A stretch of DNA of 25,600 bases, taken from contig WELB01000070.1 in NCBI GenBank assembly GCA_009602725.1, forward strand, positions 238,073 to 263,672, given 5' to 3'. How positions within the stretch are numbered: the first letter of the stretch is position 1; each line of letters begins with the position of its first letter. This document shows, piece by piece, positions 9,257-19,211 of this stretch. The stretch comes from Spirogloea muscicola (lineage: Eukaryota > Streptophyta > Zygnematophyceae > Spirogloeales > Spirogloeaceae). The notes below the pieces were generated by a model, which saw only the letters and a program-made list of their open reading frames with translations, was not told the DNA's origin and ran no database searches. The position numbers and the translations under genes are program-made.

Positions 9257-10632
9257 ATGCCTCAAACGGCCGACGGCGCCCGCTCCTGCAACTCCGGGCT
9301 CATCGACAGCCTCGACGACCTCGACTCCATCGCGGAGCCCCTCACGCTGCACCACTTGCAGACGCTCCAGCCGGAGCTTCTCGAGCCTGCCACTGTGTAC
9401 CCAACACACCCCCTGCGCCTCAGGGGCTCAGGTGGCTCCAGGGTGTCTAGGACCTCTTCCGCCAACAGCAAGCCTGATGGCAAGCCTGCGAAGAAGAGGG
9501 CCAAGCATGGTCGCGGCGTTGGTCCGCGGCAGTCGACGAACAGCTGCCAACGAGACCCGGCTCTCATGGGGACGGCCTCCATTGCAGCTGCTCATGCACT
9601 ACTCCCATTTGTGAGCATCGGTCCATCCTGAACAGCTGGCCCCACTGTACTCGGCCATCCCCATTATTTCTTTGCTAATAAGAGTACACTGAACTGCTGT
9701 CAAATCTGACTGGGAAGCTATCTTTCTTTTGATCACCGTCTCCATCAAACTGCTGCTGCAGATCACATGCCCAGCATTGCATTCTGTAACATGTATACAA
9801 GTAGTGCTAGGGTTGAGCCCTGCCGCATTACCCATTGATTTTTGGCCTGTCACACTTCAAGGGCATCTCTACAGACAGCTCAAGCCAATTGTGCATGCCA
9901 CCTTGCCGCAGATGATGGAGCGAGAAAGGCGTGACCAGTGGGGTGCCAGGACAGAGGACGGCGAGGTCCTTCTGCATAAGATGCAGTGCTCTGGTGAGGA
10001 GCAGCAAATGTCCTCTGTGCAGAAAGTGTCCAATTGGCTCAGGGAGGCGGAGGACCCCCGTCCCTGCGATGCTTGGGCAGAGGAGTTTTGCAAACCAGAG
10101 GTAGGTTCTCATCTGAATGGCTGCACATGACTTGCCAGCAGGCACTTCCTGTGCATCATACATGTTTTTTTTTTCCTGAAAAGTGCATCAGAGCAAGCCA
10201 TACACTCTAAGCTTTCTTGTCCAAAAACAGTCCCCTGTTGTATTTCTGCAACAATAGAGGACAGCTCCTGATATCTGGCACTGCTTTCTTAAACAGCAGC
10301 TCGACGCAACCTCAAGTGCAGAGGTCGATGCAACGGTGGCGACCGGTTCCAGCCCATCTGGGAGCAACTCTAGCCCGCCGCAACCCTCTTTGGTGCACAG
10401 TGGCAGCGACCACTCTTCAGGCTCCTTCTTTCAAAGACTGGTCAGGCTGAATCCATTTCACCTCCTTAGGCAAGGCGGAAAGCAAGGTGCTGGCCTCTGG
10501 CAGTTATCATCTGAAAGGAGAGATCCAGCATCTCCGACAAACTTCTTTGCCTTGGCACATTTTTGGGTGTTACTGGGAGCGTGGATGAGAGGGCCTCAGT
10601 GGCCAGCTCCTCGTATGCTGCCTGTAAATTAG
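9257..10632 (+). CDS. Unrecognised protein, 3 exons, ~303 aa
   Basis: Exons 9257-9610, 9879-10100 and 10297-10632 keep one frame, all joined in phase 0. I do not recognise the family. Exon 1 starts with an acidic, Leu-rich segment (LIDSLDDLDSIAEPLTLHHL) and has a basic KPAKKRAKHGRG cluster that could be a nuclear localisation signal. Exon 2 is charged and helical, with QMMERERRDQWG and VSNWLREAEDPRPCDAWAEEF. Exon 3 is Ser/Pro-rich, then FFQRLVRLNPFHLLRQGGK. The 3' end is uncertain: a GTGCTG donor after 10486 is possible. An antisense frame at 10466-10651 also looks protein-like. Exons 1 and 2 are better supported than exon 3. Confidence 0.5.
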
Positions 10633-10992
10633 TGAGTTGCAGTGCCACCAACAGTTTATGTAAGTAATAAGGTAGAGGCCATCTTCAAAGAGGATGCCCC
10701 AGGACCATCTTGGCCTAGTCACCTCCATGACTCTTTTGTGTCATGTGGTAACAGCATGCACTTCGGACAGATGTGTTGTCCCTCCCTCACACATTTCAAT
10801 ATCGTTGGGAATGTTCAATTTTCGCAATGCCTGTCGACTCTCCAACTTTGTGCGTGCACATTTTGTACCATAAGTTGTGCTGTTATTATACCAGCTTTAT
10901 TTCATTCTACTGCATAAGCTTAGTGGTGACCTTGTTAATCCATTACCTGGTCGGAAGGAGTGAACGTTTCAGCAGATAGTAAGTGATGCATT

Positions 10993-11637
10993 ACAGTCAA
11001 CCCTGTCTAAGGTTATGCGGTCGGTTGGGGAGGTTTGTAGAATGATAAACAGGATATAACGATACAGAGTGACGCCGAGCCGGTCCAGACGGTGGATGAG
11101 CCTGCATCGGCCGACATGTATACACTGGCGCTTCCTTTGGAGAACGCCTTGCCGCTCTCCGAGCTGTCGCCGATGTGCTTGATGTGTCGGACGTGAAGCA
11201 AGCGTTGGCGCTCGCCGTCATCCGTGGCCTTCAACATGACACCCGCATTGAGCTAAGTGCTTCGGCTCAAGCTGACATCCATTGCCGCCTTTGTCGAGTC
11301 GTCATGACGGATTGCTTATGCCAGAGTCCTGTTCAAGGCGGCGGCAATCAGACGCCCACGTTAAAGTAGAAACTGTGCACTTTATCATAAGGCCACAGAC
11401 TACATACAATCTTTTAAAGTCACTACGTATAGTCCACTTATGCTGGTCGCGGGGTCAAACGGTTGGTCGCACAGTCCGTCCATAGGTATAAGCTTATATT
11501 TGAGAGAAATATATGAATCATGGAAGCATAGAGGATTATAACCTTAAGACGATGAACCTACTCGGTTTTTGCCAGAATTTGATAACGTTATATAGGATAT
11601 AAGCTAATGGAGGATAACCTTAGACAGGGTTGACTGT
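10993..11637. mobile_element. DNA-transposon remnant with perfect 24-bp terminal inverted repeats
   Basis: The left end 10993-11016 (ACAGTCAACCCTGTC...) is the exact reverse complement of 11614-11637. Inside, AGGATATAA occurs near both ends (from ~11048 and ~11594). The middle has broken open frames, such as one with DVLDVSDVKQALALAV near 11175-11369, without a recognisable transposase. The TIR style and a TA at the left end recall Tc1/mariner-pogo elements. The right flank reads TG instead of TA, so the family is not proved. At 645 bp the copy is non-autonomous. Confidence 0.75.
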
Positions 11638-12532
11638 GCTAGCACATGAGCTCTGAGCTTGTGCCAACATGCTTAAGATTATCAGCAACACCGCGGGGTC
11701 ACAACTTCATGGTGCACTGCACAGCACAACTCTTATGTGACGGGTACTGATGTGGCTGACAACATCATCAAGCCCATGCATCCTTGAAGTCTCCACGTAG
11801 CGAAGTACGCCTCAATAATCCTCAACAAATAGTTCTCAACAGCTATGTAGTGATGCATAGTTGTGACTACATAGGTCGCTTGCAAATGCTTAGCTTATAA
11901 GTTCATGGCCTAGTCAACTCCTATACAAGGTTATGTTTACTACTGTGCGCCATCTGCTACAAGCACTGATCATCCGTGCAGGCCATTTATTAGATGTCTG
12001 TGCAGGCCATGTGCTAGCCTTGTGCAGCGAAGTGCTGCAGGTGTCTGACTTTACAAAGTACGATGGTGTGGTGGTCAAGAGTTTTCTAGAATTGGCTACA
12101 GAACCCATGACAACCAATCCTTCGTCTGTTGGAGATAAAGGATATCTGAAAACAGCAACCCATGAGAAACCAGCAGCCCATGACAGCCAGCAATCTGTCC
12201 TACTGAGGTTGGCAAGTATCCAATCCATTGCTCACCCTTGACCATTCATACTGCCATGACCTTAGCTCATGTCTCAAGCGCCTGCTTATCCATTGGAATC
12301 TATGAGCAAGCTGCGATCAAGTGCTAGCATCCACCTTCTCTGTGACATCCAACTGTTTCGCACCTCTACTTTTCCCCTGCATGATTTTATCCAAAATGCA
12401 ATTGGTGTACAGCTTTGATACTGCTTGCCATGATAATTGATGCAATGCACGAGAACTCAGTCAACTAGAAAAGGAAGTCACATATAAGCACTTTGATAAG
12501 TGAATTCTCATATCTTCTTACTCCAACCCGCT
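11638..12532. other. Intergenic region and 3' side of the LEA2 gene
   Basis: No supported gene. A 102-codon plus frame at 11933-12241 has no known domain. It contains small degenerate repeats (TGCAGGCCAT twice near 11980-12010; CCCATGA three times near 12105-12185). The right end should include the 3' UTR of the minus-strand LEA2 gene. Confidence 0.4.
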
Positions 12533-14471
12533 TCAGACTGGTAAGCTCAGGAATACAATGTGTACCTCTTTAGATTGCTCTGGCTCTTCCAGAGGCTTGA
12601 TGTAAGCCTTTGAGTCGCTTTCAGTGACTCCCAGAGTCAGAGGATCAAATGTAATGTCATTGCGACAGACGATCTACACATTGCCACACAGAAGTCAATT
12701 CCAGGCACCTATCCAACAGGAGCCTAGAGGATGCTGATTTAATTCACAACACTTTGAAAAACATCTAAAGTCTGTAGTACTGCATCAGCTACCATCATGA
12801 TGCTTGCATCCTGGTTAAAGTATAGCAACCTTTACGATGTTATACATTAATGGAACGGTTACTGATTCAATGTGTTGCTAGCACAAATGTAACATGGGAT
12901 ACTGCACCGTAAAACGATGTCTGATGATGCCCTTCAGCAGATTGATCTCGCCAGCAAACGTGCTGACAGCCACAAGCACAAGTTTACGATTCATGACATC
13001 TTGCAACAGGTTCATGCCCTGACCAGCTCCCATTTCGACGCCCTGATGGTCACAATGTCACAATGACACAACAGAAAACAGTAGGAGGCGTCACAAGATA
13101 GCCTCCTGAATGCACAGCTTGCTTGTGCTCCAGAAAATGTACAGAAATGTCTCGCACAATCAGAATCGGCTATTAAGTAGATGCTGCAAGCCTTTGCACC
13201 TATTGTACTCTGGTGGCATCATCGAGACACTAGTTGAATCACGATCAAGAAGCAAGGCCCCTTCAGTGTAACCTGTCTGTACATGAGGGCCAAGCATATG
13301 CTCACATCACGCATGCAAATGTTGTAGATACGAGAAGCTTCTGACATGGCATCCCAAGCAGAACAGAACAGACCTTCAGCTCTGCAGGGAGCTCGAGGGT
13401 AGTCTTTTCCCAAGCTTGCAGAGTCCCTTTCTCTAGATAGCACTCTCCCACCTGCATGCATGAGATTGTTGCTCCCATGGAATTGCAGCAGCGGCAAAGC
13501 TATCTTCAACAGAGCCTTCCTGGTAGTGGGAAAAGGCATGATTGCCAGCTGGACATGCCCATCGATCTCTGACTCTGATAGCCTGACCCATCTCAAAAGG
13601 TTGTTGACCGAAAATGCTTCACCTTCTGGTCATTGTAAAAGATGTCAATGGTGCTCGAAGGGTAGTTGACTGGGGCAACGTTGGGGTTTTCTGTGTAGAC
13701 TGCAATTGGTGCAAGGACTTTCCATGTTAATGACCAGAGCATTGCACACTCCTCGGTCAGAGCAGATACAGTGTATCGCTTGCTACCAAGCGGTGCTCTG
13801 TACACAATCAGGCAAAGTATGATCAAAGCATAGCACAGGCACGGGCAGCTTGGCTTTCCATCTGCACAGGGTTGGTAGCAAGCAGAGCACACTTTTGCCA
13901 TTGAAGCATGTTACCTATGCAGACTACATGTAGATCGATCGAAACTACAGGGAGAATCCCCACAGTAGTAGGCCGTACGCCAAAGCCTTTCACCTGAATC
14001 TCGGTCGTCTGTGCGTGCGACAAGTACTAATGTAAGCAGCCGCAAGCACAGTCAAGCACAGGAACAGACACAAAGCTTAGAAGGCAATTCAGTTGCTGCT
14101 TTCATATAGACGTCACGAGGTGAGTCAACGGGCTCTTTGGACCAGATTTAAGCCGTAAGGCCACTGGCACAGGTCGCGAGAGCAGGCGAAGTGTTGCCAA
14201 TCCTCATAATGGGGTCCTTGGGCCGAAGCCTGTAGCTGACAACAACGAGAAGCCCGACCGCAGCACCGCCGGCAGCCAGCGTGAGCGCCATGCCGGCCGG
14301 GCTACGAGCGAGCCCCGGCGCCGCCGACGCGCCACTCGCAGCGGCCACGGCCACCACGCCGGGGGAGCCGCGCCGCAGGCCCACGACGGCGCGGGATCGG
14401 CGGCGTGGCGGCAGCTGCAATGTGGAGGGCGCGGCAGGGCGGACGGCGGAGCTGGGCCGGGCTAGCAGCAT
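12533..14471 (-). CDS. LEA2-domain membrane protein with a plastid-like leader
   Basis: Exons read on minus: exon 1 from ATG at 14471 (donor unresolved, before 14148), then 14008-13915, 13699-13623, 13566-13452, ~13042-12908 and 12673-12533. The N-terminus MLLARPSSAVRPAAPSTLQL is basic, Ser/Ala-rich and acid-free, like a transit peptide; a hydrophobic segment (MALTLAAGG to VVVSY) and RPKDPIMRIG follow. Exons 2-3 give VKGFGV, VSIDLHVVCIVYTENPNVAP and SSTIDIFYNDQK, the LEA2/NHL pattern with its NPN motif. Exons 5-6 give LLQDVMNRKLVLVAVSTFAGEI and IVCRNDITFDPLTL. LEA2 proteins are stress-linked, often membrane-anchored beta-sandwich proteins. Exon 5 may instead start at 13026, which fits the phase of exon 4 better. 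A 56-nt intron separates exons 3 and 4. Confidence 0.75.
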
Positions 14472-14516
14472 GGGCCCCTTCCCACTATGCCTGACACCTC
14501 GCTCCCCAGTCTTAGG

Positions 14517-15110
14517 AAAAAGCGTGTGTATCAAGAGATGAAGGGCCTGTATGGCCAAGTACCAAGGCAAGCGTCTTAGGAGCGAGCAGGTGCGCTCACC
14601 ACGTACGACGCCCAGCGCCCCATGGGTGTCGATAGCCAACGAGAAGAACTCGTCTTCCCGCGGATGATCAGCATCTTGAAGCTCTTTAGCCCGAGCGGCG
14701 CGGGCGACCGCATACCCAGCCTTGATGGCACATTGGGCCGGGTGTGAGCGGTCGTATGCGTCGGTGGTCACCACGTCCAGGAGAAGACGTGGCCCGCCGG
14801 CCTGTTGGGTGGCCACCAGGTCTACGCGACGGGCGTGGAGACCGTCGGCCCTTTCCTGGAGCGGCATGACGCCGGAGTGCTCCGCTGCCACCGAGAAGCC
14901 AGCCTCCACCTCGATGCCATGCATCGCATCGCGGAGGCGGTCGCGGGCCGCTGTCCGCTCGCCGCCGTGGGCGCAGCGCAGAACATGAGCGGCCAGCTCC
15001 CCAGACTCGGCCCCTCGCTCGCCGCATACACACTGACGCACGCCCTGGAGACATGGAGGCGGCAGTCCCAGGAGCCGGTGGACGGCAGTGCGAAATACCT
15101 ATTCGACAGA
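14517..15110 (-). pseudogene. RLE-type retrotransposon fragment A (zinc knuckle plus nuclease, internally deleted)
   Basis: On minus the frame opens near 15107 with VFRTAVHRLLGLPPPCLQG, then CVCG and HVLRC (zinc-binding Cys/His cluster), RRVDLVATQQ, GGPRLLLDVVTTDAYD, AIKAGYAV and AIDTHGALG near 14600. This is the zinc-knuckle plus restriction-like-endonuclease order of R2/CRE-type elements, with the D, D and K residues present. After a few more codons it jumps to the 3'-tail repeat (14572-14524) and a T5 run (14521-14517). About 270 bases of the nuclease C-terminus present in the 6840-7440 copy are missing. The reverse transcriptase is absent, so the copy is 5'-truncated. Confidence 0.7.
14524..14572 (-). 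repeat. Conserved 3'-tail repeat, copy 2
   Basis: The plus strand reads GTGTGTATCAAGAGATG, GGGCCTGTATGGCCAAGTAC, then AAGGCAAGC. It is closest to copy 1 at 6853-6906. It lies only ~50 bases from the ATG of the LEA2 gene (14471), so it probably overlaps that gene's 5' UTR or core promoter. Confidence 0.75.
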
Positions 15111-15118
15111 GTGAGGGC

Positions 15119-15790
15119 GTCATTGATGGGGAGGGCCTGGGCGCTCAGTGGCTCGAGCTGCTCACCCAGCGCGCCCGCCACACCATCGTCCGTCGCTTCC
15201 ATGGGGAGCCGGTAGACTTTCCTGCAGCCGGGTCGCTGGCGCAAGTGTATCGTATGCGCTTGGCCGTCTCGCTGCAGAGGTGTATGGCCCGCGCGCTGCA
15301 CCCTCGTGCCGGCAGAGCCCTCGCTGCTGCCTCTGGCTCTGGGCAGGGGACCACTTCCAGGAGCCTAGCATCTCTGACCTGCGGCTGCTTAGCAAGGGTT
15401 ACTGAGTGATTCGTAGCTGCTTGTTTCTTTGTGTGCTTGTTTTTCTTGGCTAGGAGAGGCCAGCCCAAAGGAATGGACAAGGTCTGAAGGAGCCGGAGTG
15501 CTAAGGAGAGGACCCGCCGTTGCTTCCCAGCCACCAGGTAATCTGGCCGCGCTTGCTTCTCTCCGTGGACCACTCGTTGCACGCGGTATGGCCAGCACAT
15601 CCGGCGTCGTACTTCTGCTGCCAGATGGCTACCGTTAGCTGCTGACTCGGGCTTCCCACCACTTCCTGTGTTTGCCTTCTCGTGGGGCCCATGCTTTGCA
15701 ACAATTGTGGCCTCTTTGGACGAACTGTGTCTTGACTCGCTGGCCTTCCGTTTATGCCATGCGCACCACGCGCCTTCTCTCGTGCCATTT
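15119..15790 (+). pseudogene. RLE-type retrotransposon fragment B (nuclease C-terminus and 3' UTR)
   Basis: The plus frame reads VIDGEGLGAQWLELL, VYRMRLAVSLQRCMARALH, RAGRALAAASGSGQG. After a frameshift near 15345 it continues DHFQEPSISDLRLLSKGY with stop at 15403-15405. The blocks align with IDTFGCLG, CLQRAQAYALHQKAGRALA of the 6840-7440 copy and with THFQDPSLSDLRLLSRGY of the 7740-7905 copy. The 3' UTR start (GTGATTCGTAGCTGCTTG) matches locus 1, as does the segment ~15740-15790. It is frameshifted and 5'-truncated. Its 5' end abuts fragment A, which faces the other way. Confidence 0.65.
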
Positions 15791-17252
15791 CTTACACACC
15801 ATCTCAAATCTGCACTGGCCGGTCAGCCATTGGCCTTTGAGTGGCACCCGACGACTGGAGGCTTCCATCTAGGCTGGCCGACCTTCGCCTGCTGAGACGG
15901 GCTCCTAAGCCCGATATTGTCTAGGCTGCTCCCTTGTAAGTAGGTACCAGCCTCTCAACTGATGCCTATTTATATTTACGTCTACCCAGTTCTTATTGAG
16001 CTGGCCATGCAGAGTAACCACCCCTGAAGAGCCAGTCTCCAGCCAGCTCCATAACATCGGTCAGTCCTGGCTGAAGTAACAGACTGCTATGCATGCTGGC
16101 TAGGTTGTAGACTAGGCTTGTGACACTCTTATCAACCTGGAGTCTTCACCAGCCACCTCCACTGCATTATCCTGCAAGATTCAGCAGCATTGACGGACCA
16201 GCACAGGGTACAGAGCGCTGCCAGGACCTTCTCGTGCTGACCACCAACTTTTTGGCGCCTCCATCAGGAGCACTTTACCATCCCGTCCCTTGTTGGCTCT
16301 TGTCACGCTCACTACAAGAGCTGATTGCATTCAGGTGTCGGTCATCCAAGTCCTCCACTACATGTCCACCACCTTGGCTTCATGCCACAAAGTTGAAGCA
16401 CAACTTGCCCCCAACTCCAACACAACTATTCGGCTGTCACTTTCCTGGAGTACACCCTTCCAGTGATAGGTACCTTCAAAGCATCAACCACACGGCCTAA
16501 CATAGTTTTTCCTCGACAACAGATCCAGTACAGGGCTATGTCCCTCTTGACTTTGGATTATAGCACCCCAAAGTCTGTCTGTATGATAAATTAGATGAGT
16601 ATTCGGACTTTCCTGGGGTTGGTTAAGCTTTGGGCCACCCTAGCCCATTGAGTTGCTCTACCTCTGATCAAACAATTATACGCTCTACCTCAACAATTCT
16701 CGCGGAAAAGCAAGCTAGGTCCAGATTTGGTTGGCCTTCCACCCCTAGCCAAATTATTCCCTTAATTTGCCTGTTTCCCTAGAGGAGACCCATGAATCAC
16801 AGAGTTTTCCTCCAACTACGGCTTGAGATTCGAAGAATTCGCCATAGTACACATCAAACGTGCTGCCATAGAAATGCCACTAATTGAAGTGGACAGAGAT
16901 CTCTATCCCTACACCCTGAACCATGTCTCTAGACTGGTTTATTGTTTGCTCCATCAGATGCTCCAACTTCTTTGGCATGCTCGCAATTGGGCTTGACCAG
17001 GCAAACTGCACAATGATCTTGCAGCTGGCATGTTGGAAAGAGGTATTGCTGAACTGCAAGCTGACTGATGCACATCTGAATCTGTGGGCTTCAAGTTGCT
17101 CAATACCAGCACGCAGGCCAGCATAGCTGGCCAAAAGTCCAACAAATCTGCTCCCACATTTGATCACACTTTTGTCATCCTGAAAAGGCTACACTTGCTT
17201 CAAGAGCACTCCAGAGAGGGTACTTGAAGGGCAGACGGAGAAGACCTGCAAC
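15791..17252. other. Long region with no supported gene
   Basis: About 1.45 kb without a recognisable gene. A plus frame at 16120-16500 is Pro/Ser/His-rich and compositionally odd. A minus frame at 16880-17167 (95 codons; IEQLEAHRFRC, PKKLEHLMEQTINQSRDM) looks more protein-like but matches nothing I know. The right end should hold the 3' UTR of the minus-strand RIQ-like gene. Confidence 0.4.
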
Positions 17253-18353
17253 TTAATCCTCTGCCTGCAAACCGGAGAGGACAATGCTCCCCACGAAAAG
17301 GGTAGCCCCAAGGGCTCCAGACAGGGCAGCCAGTGTGTACTGGGCAACTAGTAGCAGCGAGGTTTCATCAGAGATGAGGATGGGGAAAGCAATGGCGCCT
17401 ACAAGGAAGGGAAGAGAAAGCGAAGCAAGCGCTGCAGGCGACGAGGTCGCAAAGTTTTCTGCACAGGAACAGTAGCAAGTGCACTGTTGTAAGCTATGCT
17501 GCACAACACAAAAGTGCACTCACGATGCAATGACACACTCATTGTCAAGAGCATGAGACTGATAGAGGGCCCTTCTCCAATCATCCTCAAATTTCGTGGA
17601 ACCCGAAGGATCGAACTCAGACCTGCGAGGCCCAGTAAACCGAGCGACTCGGCCTTTGAAAGGAGGCCTGCCTTCTCAATTCCTGACAAAGAGAGTCCAA
17701 CGCTCTCAGCCTTTGAAAGAAGACCAGCCTTCTCCACAGAGCTGAGAATCTTCTTCTTCTCGAGAGTTTTGGCAATGTTCACGGGCGCCGCCTGTCCACC
17801 CTCAGAGAAGTATCCAGCCCCGTACCATTTCTTGCTCCAGACATTATCCAGCTTGATACCCTGAGTAGGCCAAATCCGGGACAGAGTGGTGACTGAGCCT
17901 TGCTACAGCCAGCACTGTCTGTCATCAGAGCTTCAGCCGCTGAGCTGCATATGTAAGGCGATCTGCTGGAGCGCCTCCTGCACATGCTTGCCTGCTTCCA
18001 GCAAGCCACTGCACCGCTGGTTGAAGCCTTAACAGGCTCTCACGCGCTGAGATGATGACACGACGTCGGATAAGAGAATCTTGTACATCCTGCTCGACAG
18101 ATCGAAGCCTGTGACATTGGCTGGTCAAAATAGCGCACTGCTCGGGCTTCAGGCGATGGGTGCAGTTTGGCAGCAGGCGTACCTTCTTTTTGGGCGCCAT
18201 TGCGACCACTCTGGCAGATCTGGCAGAGAGTGCCGGCCCGGGCCTGGCGGGCTGCAGACGCAAGCCGCTGACGGCCTGGGACTCGCCGAAGCTCAGGGCC
18301 GCAAGGGGCCCTGCCACGGCCTGGCATTGCGAGACAACAGCGCCTGGTGCCAT
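17253..18353 (-). CDS. RIQ: RIQ1/RIQ2-like thylakoid protein (DUF1118), 3 exons, 204 aa
   Basis: Exons on minus: 18353-18183, 17860-17623 and 17458-17253; phases 0 and 1 match and the total is 204 residues, close to plant family length. Residues 1-50 form a transit-peptide-like leader (Ala/Ser/Arg-rich, ending near RSARVVAMAPKKK). DNVWSKKWYGAGYFSEGG leads into KTLEKKKILSSVEKAGLLSK, then two near-repeats, EKAGLLSKAESVGLSLSGI and EKAGLLSKAESLGLLGLAG, the DUF1118 signature. Exon 3 encodes two hydrophobic helices (~150-170 and ~175-198) before a short acidic end. In Arabidopsis RIQ1/RIQ2 shape grana stacking and LHCII organisation and so influence non-photochemical quenching. Family assignment is firm; which paralogue it matches is not decided. 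Confidence 0.87.
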
Positions 18354-19211
18354 CGCGCGCTGCCGTAGGATAGCGGTAGTAGCTGCCGCTATGGAAAGCC
18401 AGGCGGAGTCGCGCACGATGGCACCCGGGGCCGCCGAGCTGCCAGCGGCGCGGCGGCGGCGGCGGCGGCGGCGGCCTCGGCGGCCTTGGCGACGCCCGTG
18501 GACTTGGCGGGGGCGAGGGTGTGACAACGGGCCAGCTAAAAGCGTTGTCGATTGCTGGCCTCGGAAGGAGTGCGGTAATGTGAGAAGGGCACGAAACACA
18601 GGGGTGGCCAATTTAAGCCAATGCACTCCCCGCCGAACGGAGTGGGCCGCTGGGCGCTCCCCGCGTATCGCGCCAGATAAGGACCCCCGGCGGCCTCAGC
18701 CGCAGGATGCCGGGCGCGGGCCGCCGTCCGATGCCGGCGGCCGATCGCGGCGGGGGGCCGACACCGGTTCCCACTGCCTTGCACTCGCTTCTGCCTGAAC
18801 CGCTTATTGGCTCCAATTGACCACCTTTTCATTTCATACGCACGTTGGAGGGCCCTACCCCCAGCAGCTCGGCCCCCCCGCGGCACGGCACGCCGCCGTC
18901 CCGGCGGCACCACTGAGCCGGCCGCTTGCTCCGACCTTGGATAGTGGGGGCTTGGCTGCCGCTGCGCGCTCCTCGCTCTCCTGCCCCGTTACTTCACTCG
19001 CCCCGAGCGCCGCGCAGACCCCCGCCCCCCAGAGAAACACCCGCACTTTCCTCCACTTCCCCCACCCCCTCGGATCCGTCGCGCCCTCGATGCTGCGCCC
19101 GCACCGCGCTTGACAGCCGGGGGCCGCTCCAGCCCGCCCGCGCGCCTTCGCCCGCGGCGCCCGTGCGGGCGCCGCCAGGAAGGGCTTCGGAGCCGCCCCG
19201 CCGGCGTCGCC
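18354..19211. promoter_or_regulatory. Shared divergent upstream region of the RIQ-like and hnRNP genes
   Basis: 858 bases separate the two start codons, which face away from each other. The region must hold both 5' UTRs and both promoters. It is GC-rich at both ends, with a CGG microsatellite on the RIQ side and C-rich pyrimidine tracts before the hnRNP start. No TATA box is clear. Confidence 0.6.
18451..18475. repeat. (CGG)n microsatellite
   Basis: Eight uninterrupted CGG units lie in the region just upstream of the RIQ-like start codon, most likely in its 5' UTR. Confidence 0.9.

Noticed and set aside
11933-12241. 102-codon plus-strand open frame
   Set aside because: No known domain; it contains short degenerate repeats and is better explained as intergenic DNA.
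15053-15301. Minus-strand frame with PINDALTLSNR as an upstream continuation of RLE fragment A
   Set aside because: It would need a frameshift at ~15107, exactly where plus-strand homology to fragment B begins, so it is more likely the shadow of B.
15145-15807. 220-codon minus-strand open frame
   Set aside because: It runs antisense to RLE fragment B and its 3' UTR; its similarity to the 7728-8186 plus frame is explained by the shared repeat DNA, with indels that break the frame.
16880-17167. 95-codon minus-strand open frame downstream of the RIQ-like gene
   Set aside because: No domain or splice partner is recognised; it is mentioned in the region entry but not called as a gene.
17598-17632. 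tRNA T-arm-like sequence GAGTTCGATCC on the minus strand
   Set aside because: It lies at the start of intron 2 of the RIQ-like gene; the upstream bases are coding exon and no acceptor stem, D-arm or anticodon arm can be paired.
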